Of a stretch of DNA of 64,000 nt, positions 21,761 to 33,700 are shown in pieces. How positions within the stretch are numbered: position 1 is the first letter of the stretch; every line of letters starts with the position of its first letter. The notes beneath the pieces were generated by a model. The model ran no database searches, was not told the origin of the DNA, and saw only the letters and a list, made by a program, of their open reading frames with translations. The DNA lies in the NCBI GenBank assembly GCA_030533445.1, contig CM060064.1:1715416-1779415 (forward strand). The letters run 5' to 3'. The translations under genes were made by a program, and so were the position numbers. Source of the stretch: Cyprinodon diabolis. Lineage: Eukaryota > Chordata > Actinopteri > Cyprinodontiformes > Cyprinodontidae.

Positions 21761-21863
21761 GTACATCAGATCTGAGCGCTCCGTCATCCTCATCAACTTC
21801 TGCCTCTCCATCATCTCCTCCAACGCCCTCATTCTAATTGGACAGACCCAAACCAGGAACAAG
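21761..21863 (+). CDS. adgrb1: adgrb1 exon: TM2
   Basis: Acceptor ctttctgcag, donor AAG|gttgga. The first base completes Lys from the TM1 exon. It encodes [20 protein letters not shown], then [14 protein letters not shown], covering the first inner loop and TM2. This block is almost invariant in BAI1 proteins as I remember them. The exon ends in phase 0 and is followed by an intron of only 87 bp. Confidence 0.97.
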
Positions 21864-21950
21864 GTTGGACCTGATGGGAGGCCATGTTTCCTGACCCAGT
21901 AAACGAGCGGAAAGACGTTCACTGCAATCTCTCTCTCTCTGTGGTTTCAG

Positions 21951-22101
21951 ATCTTATGCACCCTGATCGCAGCGTTTCTCCATTTCTTCTTCCTGTCCTC
22001 GTTCTGCTGGGTTCTGACGGAGGCCTGGCAGTCATACATGGCGGTGACGGGCCGCCTCAGGAATCGGATCATACGGAAGCGTTTTCTGTGTCTCGGCTGG
22101 G
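21951..22101 (+). CDS. adgrb1: adgrb1 exon: TM3 and second inner loop
   Basis: Acceptor gtggtttcag, donor G|gtggga. Encodes [20 protein letters not shown], then [18 protein letters not shown] and [13 protein letters not shown]. It contains the TM3 cysteine of the extracellular disulphide that class B/adhesion receptors use and the basic second inner loop. It leaves one base (G) for the next exon. The following intron is 87 bp. Confidence 0.97.
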
Positions 22102-22188
22102 GTGGGATTTCCGACCTCTGTCTACTTCCTGCTCTGCTCTCCCTCCCTGAAAGTTGACATCCTTATTGCTGTTGCTCTTTTCTCCCAG

Positions 22189-22258
22189 GTCTCCCAGCTC
22201 TTGTCGTAGCCATCTCTGTAGGATTCACCAAGGCAAAGGGATATGGAACGCCAAGCTA
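22189..22258 (+). CDS. adgrb1: adgrb1 exon: TM4
   Basis: Starts GT after tttctcccag. A second CAG seven bases on (22195-22197) would break the frame, so the first is chosen. Encodes LPALVVAISVGFTKAKGYGTPS plus two bases of Tyr, i.e. TM4 and the start of the second outer loop. Donor TA|gtaagc. Confidence 0.95.
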
Positions 22259-22312
22259 GTAAGCATGTTTTCACATTGATTAAACAGTGTACAGCTCCTC
22301 TTTACTTATTAA

Positions 22313-23030
22313 TTCAATTTAGTTTATTTACATTTCAATATGCCAATTCACATCATCTCAGGTCACTTTAGAGAGAATTCAACCAGATCATCCAGTCAGA
22401 CTGATTAAAAGTTTTCTATCTAAAGAAAACCAGCTGATTGCATCGACTCGGAGGTAATCAGCTGTCAGTCAGAGGATGAAGAGAGCACATCCAGTTAGTC
22501 ACAGTCAGAGAAACAGGATTACACTGGAAAACAGGCCAAGCTCCAACATCTAGAAACAAAGGTGTTGATGGCAGCAGCACAGCTGATATTTCTCTCCGGG
22601 ATGGAGTCACAGCCAAACAGGAACAGACCAGATGAAGCTACTATGAGAAAAAGCAGAGAGAGCAGAACGTTAGAGATTGAACTAACAGATTCTGCAGAAA
22701 AGGGGTCCCTATGTCCTCCAGCAGTTTAAGCCGATAGCAACACAAATGCAGAAAATAGTAAAGTATTTTTTAAGTGTTATAAGAAAGTTAGAGCCAAGGA
22801 GAAAGGTCTAACTGGACTGAAATTCTCCCTCGCCTGGTCAGACTGTTAACGCTCTACCTCACCTACCTATCTACTTACCCAGCAGCTAAGCACACATCAC
22901 TATGTTTTTTACTATAAGCTTGATAAGAGGGAACATTTTAAGCCTTGCATAATAAGAAGACAGGGTGTGTGTCTCAATGACCAAATTGGTAGCTGGTTCT
23001 ACAGGAGAGGAGCCTGATATTAAAGCTGCA
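22313..23030 (+). repeat. Interspersed repeat R1, internally deleted copy
   Basis: Left end near CAATTTAGTTTATTTAC (22316). Sequence jumps at about 22450 from GATTGCATCGACTCGG to GTCAGAGGATGAAGAGAGC, so about 260 bp of the long copy is missing. It continues past 22740 into blocks also seen at 57300-57420 (GACAGGGTGT, GGTAGCTGGTTCTACAGGAG, GAGGAGCCTGATA). Confidence 0.85.
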
Positions 23031-23224
23031 ATGTTACACATGAGAAGGTTTATGTTTACGGCTTAATTAACGTTTTCTCTTCCTTTGTTTTATCCATATT
23101 TCATGTTCCTCCCTCTTATTTGCCAACACTTCTCTCATTCCTTCTCTGTTTCTGCCCCTTTCTCACCAACCCAAACATCCAACCATCTGGCTCCACTTTT
23201 CTTTCTCCTGCTGCCCTTTGGAAG

Positions 23225-23291
23225 CTGCTGGCTGTCCTTGGAAGGAGGGCTTCTCTATGCGTTTGTTGGACCTGCTGCAGCTGTAGTCTTG
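23225..23291 (+). CDS. adgrb1: adgrb1 exon: second outer loop and start of TM5
   Basis: The acceptor is ctttggaag, preceded by a good pyrimidine tract from 23196. The first base completes Tyr. Encodes [20 protein letters not shown] and VL, ending in phase 0 at TTG|gtattg. CWLS carries the outer-loop cysteine that pairs with TM3. The next exon is 17.95 kb away and continues VNMVIGIL, so the giant minisatellite intron divides the coding of TM5. Confidence 0.95.
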
Positions 23292-23934
23292 GTATTGTCT
23301 TTTCTTTTTGTGTATTTCCTCACTCTCAAACCTTCTTCATCAAAGCTAAGTTCATCATCGCCTGCAGCCACCGCCATATAACACATTATCACATTGAAAC
23401 TGAATGCTTTGGGTTTTTTTTGAGATGCATGTTTTGGACCAAGTTACCATAGACATTCTCGGGTGTTTGTATGTGGATGAGATTTAGACAGACAATATTT
23501 CCGTAAATGCTTCAGGAATTGAGAAAAACAAAGAAGGCAGCTTTTGACCCAGGCCTTTAAACTGGTAATGGCCTATAGTTTTACAGGATCTCTGCTTTTG
23601 CAAGTTTTCATCAGTTTGTTTGTGGGTCCGTCATGGTAAATTGACCCCAAACACTTTTTTTCTCCACCATAAGTTCTCTTTAATGACTTAAACACAGAAT
23701 ATTTAAAGATGTTTTAATTAATGAACGGATTAATAGTTAACTATATTAAGAAAAACTAAAAGTAGGCTTAGAAAATAGGCCCACTGTAAGCACCTGTAAC
23801 CAATGGAAACTACCATTTTTTTAATTAAGAAAAAGAAAAATTGTTCCTTTTTTTAGTTTTTGTTAAATTGTTTTCCCGATTACTTATGAATGTGTAAAAA
23901 TAAACTGCACTATAGGCAATATGTCAGACCTTTG
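23292..23934. other. Intron, nothing recognised
   Basis: Start of the 17.95-kb intron. Readings through the exon 23225-23291 extend into it but have no support as coding. Confidence 0.5.
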
Positions 23935-24500
23935 TTTTTGCCTTAATGCTTCGTTAAATGCTGCATTAGATGCATCAGTAAACACTTCATAAAATGCCCT
24001 AGCAAAATGCTTCATTAAATGCCTCTTTAAATACTTAATTGAATGCCTATTTAAAAGTCTCAATAAATGCCTTAGTGAATGCTTTATAAGATGCCTATGT
24101 GCATTCTTCATTTAATGCCTCATTATATGCTTCAGTAGATTCTTAATTAAATGCCTTATTAAATGTGTCATTCAATTCTCCGCTATAAAGGCCTCAGTAT
24201 GTTCTCCATTAAATTCCTCAGTAAATGCCTCAATATTTTTTCCATTAAATGTACTAGCATATGCCTCATTAAATGCCTCAGTAAATACCTCAAAAAGATG
24301 CCTCAGTACATGCTTCATTAAATGTAATTTAATTCCTCACTATAAATGCCTCATTAAATACCTCAATATTTATTTCATTAAATGTCTCCGTATGCTCTCC
24401 ATTAAATGCCCTTTAATGTGTCATTAAATTCCTCATTAAATGCTTCAGTAAAAGCTTAATTAAATACCTCAGTTGATGCTTCATTAAATTCTTCAGTGTT
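23935..24500. repeat. Degenerate A/T-rich short tandem repeat
   Basis: Blocks of the type CATTAAATGCCTCAGTAAATG recur every 12-14 bp or multiples, with many substitutions (TTCATTAAATGC, CCTCATTAAATACC). It lies 245 bp before the 28-bp array but shares no unit with it. Confidence 0.85.
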
Positions 24501-24744
24501 ACCTAAGCTTGACCTCTCTAACCAAAATGCCAGTGCAGGAACTTTGCTTCTTAAAATGGGGCAGAACTGAACCCCTTTGCACGTCTGATCCTCCGTAGAT
24601 CACCTGCAGCACACAGACCTGACAGACCAACATTCACTGAAATTAAACAAGGAAACTAGAGTTTTTTTATGCAGCAAATGCAAAGAAAAACATTTCTGCC
24701 AAACTCATTTGGTTTCAGAGGAGCTACAGTACAGAGCTTTTTCA

Positions 24745-27700
24745 CGTCTTTAGAGACCATCCAGACCATTCAGACGTTTAGAGACCATCCAGACCATCCA
24801 GATGTTTAGAGACCATCCAGACCATGCAGACGTTTAGAGACCATCCAGACCATTCAGACGTTTAGAGACCATCCAGACCATGCAGGCGTTTAGAGACCAT
24901 CCAGACCTTACAGACGTTTAGAGACCATCCAGACCATGCAGGCGTTTAGAGACCATCGAGACCATGCAGGCGTTTAGAGACCATCGAGACCTTACAGACG
25001 TTTAGAGACCATCCAGATGTTTAGAGACCATCCAGACAATGCAGACGTTTAGAGACCATCCAGACCATGCAGATGTTTAGAGACCATCCAGACGTTTAGA
25101 GACCATCCAGACCATGCAGATGTTTAGAGACCATCCAGACCATGCAGAAGTTTAGAGACCATCCAGACGATGCAGACGTTTAGAGACCATCCAGACCATG
25201 CAGATGTTTACAGACCATGCAGATGTTTAGAGACCATCCAGACCTTTCAGACGTTTAGAGACCATCCAGACCATGCAGACGTTTAGAGACCATCCAGACC
25301 ATGCAGGCCTTTAGAGACCATCCAGACCATGCTGGCCTTTAGAGACCATCCAGACCTTACAGACGTTTAGAGAACATCCAGACCATGCAGACATTTAGAG
25401 ACCATCCAGACCATGCAGGCCTTTAGAGACCATCCAGACCTTACAGACGTTTAGAGACCATCCAGACCATGCAGACGTTTAGAGACCATCCAGATGTTTA
25501 GAGACAATCCAGACCTTACAGATGTTTAGAGACCATCCAGACCAAGCAGACGTTTAGAGACCATCCAGACCATGCAGGTGTTTAGAGATCATCCAGACGT
25601 TACAGACATTTAGAGACCATCCAGACCATTCAGACGTTTAGAGACCATCCAGACCTTGCAGATGTTTAAAGACCATCCAGACCATGCAGAAGTTTAGAGA
25701 CCATCCAGACCTTACAGATGTATAGAGACCATCCAGACCCTGCAGACGTTTAGAGACCATCCAGACCATGCAGATGTTTAGAGACCATCCAGACCTTACA
25801 GATGTTTAGAGACCATCCAGACGTTTAGAGACCATCAAGACCATGCAGATGTTTAGAGACCATCCAGACCTTACAGACGTTCAGAGATAATCCAGAACTT
25901 ACAGACGTTTAGATACCATCCATGCCATGCAGACGTTTAGAGACCATCCAGACCTTGCAGATGTTTAAAGACCATCCAGACCATGCAGAAGTTTAGAGAC
26001 CATCCAGACGTTTAGAGACCATCCAGACCCTGCAGACGTTTAGAGACCATCCAGACCTTGCAGATGTTTAAAGCCCATCAAGACCATGCAGACGTTTAGA
26101 GACCATCCAGACCATGCAGATGTATAGAGACCATCCAGACCCTGCAGACGTTTAGAGACCATCCAGACCATGCAAATGTTTAGAGACAATCCAGACCTTA
26201 CAGATGTTTAGAGACCATCCAGACCATGCAGACGTTTAGAGACCATCCAGACCATGCAGGCGTTTAGAGACCATTGAGACCTTACAGACGTTTAGAGACC
26301 ATCCAGATGTTTAGAGACCATCCAGACCATGCAGACGTTTAGAGACCATCCAGACCTTACAGATGTTTAGAGACCATCCAGACCATGCAGACATTTAGAG
26401 ACCATCCAGACCATGCAGATGTTTAGAGACCATCCAGACGTTTAGAGACCATCCAGACCATGCACATATTTAGAGACCATCCAGACCATGTAGAAGTTTA
26501 GAGACCATCCAGACCATGCAGACGTTTAGAGACCATCCAGACCATGCAGATGTTTACAGACCATGCAGATGTTTACAGACCATGCAGATGTTTAGAGACC
26601 ATCCAGACCTTTCAGACGTTTAGAGACCATCCAGACCATGCAGACGTTTAGAGACCATCCAGACCATGCAGAAGTTTAGAGACCATCCAGACCATGCAGA
26701 CGTTTAGAGACCATCCAGACCATGCAGGCCTTTAGAGACCATCCAGACCTTACAGACGTTTAGAGACCATCCAGACCATGCAGACGTTTAGAGACCATCC
26801 AGACCATGCAGGCCTTTAGAGACCATCCAGACCATCCAGATGTTTAGAGACAATCCAGACCTTACAGATGTTTAGAGACCATCCAGACCATGCAGACGTT
26901 TAGAGACCATCCAGACCATGCAGATGTTTAGAGATCATCCAGACCTTACAAACATTTAGAGACCATCCAGACCATTCAGACGTTTAGAGACCATCCAGAC
27001 CTTGCAGATGTTTAAAGACCATCCAGACCATGCAGAAGTTTAGAGACCATCCAGACCTTACAGATGTATAGAGACCATCCAGACCCTGCAGACGTTTAGA
27101 GACCATCCAGACCATGCAGATGTTTAGAGACCATCCAGACCATGCAGACGTTTAGAGACCATCCAGACCATGCAGACGTTTAGAGACCGTCCAGACCATG
27201 CAGAAGTTTAGAGACCATCCAGATCATGCAGACGTTTAGAGACCATCCAGACCCTGCAGACGTTTAGAGACCATCCAGACCTTGCAGATGTTTAAAGACC
27301 ATCCAGACCATGCAGAAGTTTAGAGACCATCCAGACGTTTAGAGACCATCCAGACGTTTAGAGACCATCCAGACCTTGCAGATGTTTAAAGACCATCCAG
27401 ACCATGCAGACATTTAGAGACTATCCAGACCATGCATATGTATAGAGACCATCCAGACCCTGCAGACGTTTAGAGACCATCCAGACCATGCAGATGTTTA
27501 GAGATCATCCAGACCTTACAGACATTTAGAGACCATCCAGACCATTCAGACGTTTAGAGACCATCCAGACCTTGCAGATGTTTAAAGACCATCCAGACCA
27601 TGCAGAAGTTTAGAGACCATCCAGACCATGCAGATGTTTAGAGACCATCCAGACCATTCAGACATTTAGAGACCATCCAGACCTTGCAGATGTTTAAAGA

Positions 27701-30700
27701 CCATCCAGACCATGCAGAAGTTTAGAGACCATCCAGACCCTGCAGACGTTTAGAGACCATCCAGACCATGCAGATGTTTAGAGACCATCCAGACCTTACA
27801 GACGTTTAGAGACCATCCAGACCCTGCAGACGTTTAGAGACCATCCAGACCTTGCAGATGTTTAAAGACCATCCAGACCATGCAGATGTATAGAGACCAT
27901 CCAGACCCTGCAGACGTTTAGAGACCATCCAGACCATGCAGATGTTTAGAGATAATCCAGACCTTACAGATGTTTAGAGACCATGCAGACGTTTAGAGAC
28001 CATCCAGACCATGCAGATGTTTAGAGATCATCCAGACCTTACAGACATTTAGAGACCATCCAGACCATTCAGACGTTTAGAGACCATCCAGTTCTTGCAG
28101 ATGTTTAAAGACCATCCAGACCATGCAGAAGTTTAGAGACCATCCAGACCATGCAGACGTTTAGAGACCATCCAGACCTTGCAGATGTTTAAAGACCATC
28201 CAGACCATGCAGACGTTTAGAGACAATCCAGACCATTCAGACGTTTAGAGACCTTGCAAATGTTTAAAGACCATCCAGACCATTCAGACGTTTAGAGACC
28301 ATCCAGACCATTCAGACGTTTAGAGACCATCCAGACCTTACAGATGTATAGAGACCATCCAGACCCTGCAGACGTTTAGAGACCATCCAGACCTTGCAGA
28401 TGTTTAAAGACCATCCAGACCATGCAGAAGTTTAGAGACCATCCAGACCATGCAGATGTTTAGAGACCATCCACACCATTCAGACATTTAAAGACCATCC
28501 AGACCATGCAGAAGTTTAGAGACCATCCAGATCCTGCAGACGTTTAGAGACCATCCAGACCCTGCATATGTATAGAGACCATCCAGACCCTGCAGACGTT
28601 TAGAGACCATCCAGACCATGCAGATGTTTAGAGACAATCCAGACCTTACAGATGTTTAGAGACCATCCAGACCATGCAGACGTTTAGAGACCATCCAGAC
28701 CATGCAGATGTTTAGAGATCATCCAGACCTTACAGACATTTAGAGACCATCCAGACCATTCAGACGTTTAGAGACCATCCAGACCTTGCAGATGTTTAAA
28801 GACCATCCAGACCATGCAGAAGTTTAGAGACCATCCAGACCATGCAGATGTTTAGAGACCATCCAGACCATTCAGACATTTAGAGACCATCCAGACCTTG
28901 CAGATGTTTAAAGACCATCCAGACCATGCAGAAGTTTAGAGACCATCCAGACCCTGCAGACGTTTAGAGACCATCCAGACCATGCAGATGTTTAGAGACC
29001 ATCCAGACCTTACAGACGTTTAGAGACCATCCAGACCCTGCAGACGTTTAGAGACCATCCAGACCTTGCAGATGTTTAAAGACCATCCAGACCATGCAGA
29101 TGTATAGAGACCATCCAGACCCTGCAGACGTTTAGAGACCATCCAGACCATGCAGATGTTTAGAGATAATCCAGACCTTACAGATGTTTAGAGACCATGC
29201 AGACGTTTAGAGACCATCCAGACCATGCAGATGTTTAGAGATCATCCAGACCTTACAGACATTTAGAGACCATCCAGACCATTCAGACGTTTAGAGACCA
29301 TCCAGTTCTTGCAGATGTTTAAAGACCATCCAGACCATGCAGAAGTTTAGAGACCATCCAGACCATGCAGACGTTTAGAGACCATCCAGACCTTGCAGAT
29401 GTTTAAAGACCATCCAGACCATGCAGACGTTTAGAGACAATCCAGACCATTCAGACGTTTAGAGACCTTGCACATGTTTAAAGACCATCCAGACCATTCA
29501 GACGTTTAGAGACCATCCAGACCATTCAGACGTTTAGAGACCATCCAGACCTTACAGATGTATAGAGACCATCCAGACCCTGCAGACGTTTAGAGACCAT
29601 CCAGACCTTGCAGATGTTTAAAGACCATCCAGACCATGCAGAAGTTTAGAGACCATCCAGACCATGCAGATGTTTAGAGACCATCCACACCATTCAGACA
29701 TTTAAAGACCATCCAGACCATGCAGAAGTTTAGAGACCATCCAGATCCTGCAGACGTTTAGAGACCATCCAGACCATGCAGATGTTTAGAGACCATCCAG
29801 ACCTTACACATGTTTAGAGACCATCCAGACCCTGCAGACGTTTAGAGACCATCCAGACCTTGCAGATGTTTAAAGACCATCCAGACCATGCAGACGTTTA
29901 GAGACCATCCAGACCATGCAGATGTATAGAGACCATCCAGACCCTGCAGACGTTTAGAGACCATCCAGACCTTACAGATGTTTAGAGACCATCCAGACCA
30001 TGCAGACGTTTAGAGATCATCCAGACCTTACAGACATTTAGAGATCATCCAGACCATTCAGACGTTTAGAGACCATCCAGACCTTGCAGATGTTTAAAGA
30101 CCATCCAGACCATGCAGAAGTTTAGAGACCATCCAGACCATGCAGATGTTTAGAGACCATCCAGATGTTTAGAGACCATCCAGACCATTCAGACGTTTAG
30201 AGACCATCCAGACCATTCAGACGTTCAGAGATAATCCAGACCTTACAGACGTTTAGATACCATCCATACCATGCAGATGTTTAAAGACCATCCAGACCAT
30301 GCAGAAGTTTAGAGGCCATCCAGACCATGCAGACGTTTAGAGACCATCCAGACCATGCAGACGTTTAGAGACCATCCAGACCCTGCAGACGTTTAGAGAC
30401 CATCCAGACCTTGCAGATGTTTAAAGACCATCCAGACCATGCAGAAGTTTAGAGACCATCCAGACGTTTAGAGACCATCCAGACCCTAGAGACGTTTAGA
30501 GACCATCCAGACCTTGCAGATGTTTAAAGACCATCCAGACCATGCAGACATTTAGAGACTATCCAGACCATGCAGATGTTTAGAGACAATCCAGACCTTA
30601 CAGATGTTTAGAGACCATCCAGACCATGCAGACGTTTAGAGACCATCCAGACCATGCAGATGTTTAGAGATCATCCAGACCTTACAGACATTTAGAGACC

Positions 30701-33700
30701 ATCCAGACCATTCAGACGTTTAGAGACCATCCAGACCTTGCAGATGTTTAAAGACCATCCAGACCATGCAGAAGTTTAGAGACCATCCAGACCATGCAGA
30801 TGTTTAGAGACCATCCAGACCATTCAGACATTTAGAGACCATCCAGACCTTGCAGATGTTTAAAGACCATCCAGACCATGCAGAAGTTTAGAGACCATCC
30901 AGACCCTGCAGACGTTTAGAGACCATCCAGACCATGCAGATGTTTAGAGACCATCCAGACCTTACAGACGTTTAGAGACCATCCAGACCCTGCAGACGTT
31001 TAGAGACCATCCAGACCTTGCAGATGTTTAAAGACCATCCAGACCATGCAGACGTTTAGAGACCATCCAGACCATGCAGATGTATAGAGACCATCCAGAC
31101 CATGCAGATGTTTAGAGACCATCCAGATGTTTAGAGACCATCCAGACCATTCAGACGTTTAGAGACCATCCAGACCATTCAGACGTTTAGAGACCATCCA
31201 GACCTTACAGACGTTTAGAGACCATCCAGACCCTGCAGACGTTTAGAGACCATCCAGACCTTGCAGATGTTTAAAGACCATCCAGACCATGCAGACGTTT
31301 AGAGACCATCCAGACCATGCAGATGTATAGAGACCATCCAGACCCTGCAGACGTTTAGAGACCATCCAGACCATGCAGATGTTTAGAGATAATCCAGACC
31401 TTACAGATGTTTAGAGACCATCCAGACCATGCAGACGTTAGAGACCATCCAAACCATGCAGATGTTTAGAGATCATCCAGACCTTACAGACATTTAGAGA
31501 CCATCCAGACCATTCAGACCTTTAGAGACCATCCAGACCTTGCAGATGTTTAAAGACCATCCAGACCATGCAGACGTTTAGAGACCATCCAGACCTTGCA
31601 GATGTATAGAGACCATCCAGACCCTGCAGACGTTTAGAGACCATCCAGACCATGCAGATGTTTAGAGATAATCCAGACCTTACAGATGTTTAGAGACCAT
31701 CCAGACCATGCAGACGTTAGAGACCATCCAGACCATGCAGATGTTTAGAGATCATCCAGACCTTGCAGACATTTAGAGACCATCCAGACCATTCAGACGT
31801 TTAGAGACCATCCAGACCTTGCAGATGTTTAAAGATAATCCAGACCATGCAGAAGTTTAGAGACCATCCAGACCATGCAGATGTTTAGAGACCATCCAGA
31901 TGTTTAGAGACCATCCAGACCATTCAGACGTTTAGAGACCATCCAGACCATTCAGACGTTTAGAGACCATCCAGACCTTACAGATGTATAGAGACCATCC
32001 AGACCCTGCAGACGTTTAGAGACCATCCAGACCATGCAGACCATGCAGATGTTTAGAGACCATCCAGACCCTGCAGACGTTTAGAGACCATCCAGACCTT
32101 GCAGATGTTTAAAGACCATCCAGACCATGCAGAAGTTTAGAGACCATCCAGACGTTTAGAGACCATCCAGACCCTGCAGAAGTTTAGAGACCATCCAGAC
32201 CTTGCAGATGTTTAAAGACCATCCAGACCATGCAGACATTTAGAGACTATCCAGACCATGCAGATGTTTAGAGACAATCCAGACCTTACAGATGTTTAGA
32301 GACCATCCAGACCATGCAGACGTTTAGAGACCATCCAGACCATGCAGATGTTTAGAGATCATCCAGACCTTACAGACATTTAGAGACCATCCAGACCTTG
32401 CAGATGTTTAAAGACCATCCAGACCATGCAGAAGTTTAGAGACCATCCAGACCCTGCAGACGTTTAGAGACCATCCAGACCATGCAGATGTTTAGAGACC
32501 ATCCAGACCTTACAGACGTTTAGAGACCATCCAGACCCTGCAGACGTTTAGAGACCATCCAGACCTTGCAGATGTTTAAAGACCATCCAGACCATGCAGA
32601 CGTTTAGAGACCATCCAGACCATGCAGATGTATAGAGACCATCCAGACCCTGCAGACGTTTAGAGCCCATCCAGACCATGCAGATGTTTAGAGATAATCC
32701 AGACCTTACAGATGTATAGAGACTATCCAGACCCTGCAGACGTTTAGAGACCATCCAGACCATGCAGACCATGCAGATGTTTAGAGACCATCCAGACCTT
32801 ACAGATGTTTAGAGACCATCCAGATGTTTAAAGACCATCCAGACCATGCAGATGTTTAGAGACCATCCAGACCTTACAGACGTTTAGAGACCATCCAGAC
32901 CCTGCAGACGTTTAGAGACCATCCAGACCTTGCGGATGTTTAAAGACCATCCAGACCATGCAGAAGTTTAGAGACCATCCAGACCATGCAGACGTTTAGA
33001 GACCATCCAGACCCTGCAGACGTTTAGAGACCATCCAGACCTTGCAGATGTTTAAAGACCATCCAGACCATGCAGACGTTTAGAGACCATCCAGACCTTG
33101 CAGATGTTTAAAGACCATCCAGACCATGCAGACGTTTAGAGACAATCCAGACCATTCAGACGTTTAGAGACCTTGCAAATGTTTAAAGACCATCCAGACC
33201 ATGCAGACGTTTAGAGACCATCCAGACCATTCAGACATTTAGAGACCATCCAGACCTTACAGACGTTCAGAGATAATCCAGACCTTACAGACGTTTAGAG
33301 ACCATCCATACCATGCAGACGTTTAGAGACCATCCAGACCTTACAGATGTTTAAAGACCATCCAGACCATGCAGACGTTTAGAGACCATCCAGACCATGC
33401 AGATGTATAGAGACCATCCAGACCCTGCAGACGTTTAGAGACCATCCAGACCGTGCAGATGTTTAGAGACCATCCAGACCTTGCAGGTGTTTAAAGACCA
33501 TCCAGACCATGCAGAAGTTTAGAGACCATCCAGACCCTGCAGACATTTAGAGACCATCCAGACCATGCAGATGTTTAGAGACCATCCAGACCTTACAGAC
33601 GTTTAGAGACCATCCAGACCCTGCAGACGTTTAGAGACCATCCAGACCTTGCAGATGTTTAAAGACCATCCAGACCATGCAGACGTTTAGAGACCATCCA

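Noticed and set aside
22189..22197. Alternative acceptor CAG at 22195-22197 for the TM4 exon
   Set aside because: It removes nine bases from the exon and the conserved GLPA start of TM4; the CAG ending at 22188 preserves it.
23085..23452. Readings of 98 and 110 codons overlapping the TM5 exon
   Set aside because: They read through intron on both sides; only 23225-23291 fits the receptor and has proper splice sites.
32548..32772. 74-codon minus-strand reading in the 28-bp array
   Set aside because: It exists only because a few units lost the stop codon present in the standard unit.
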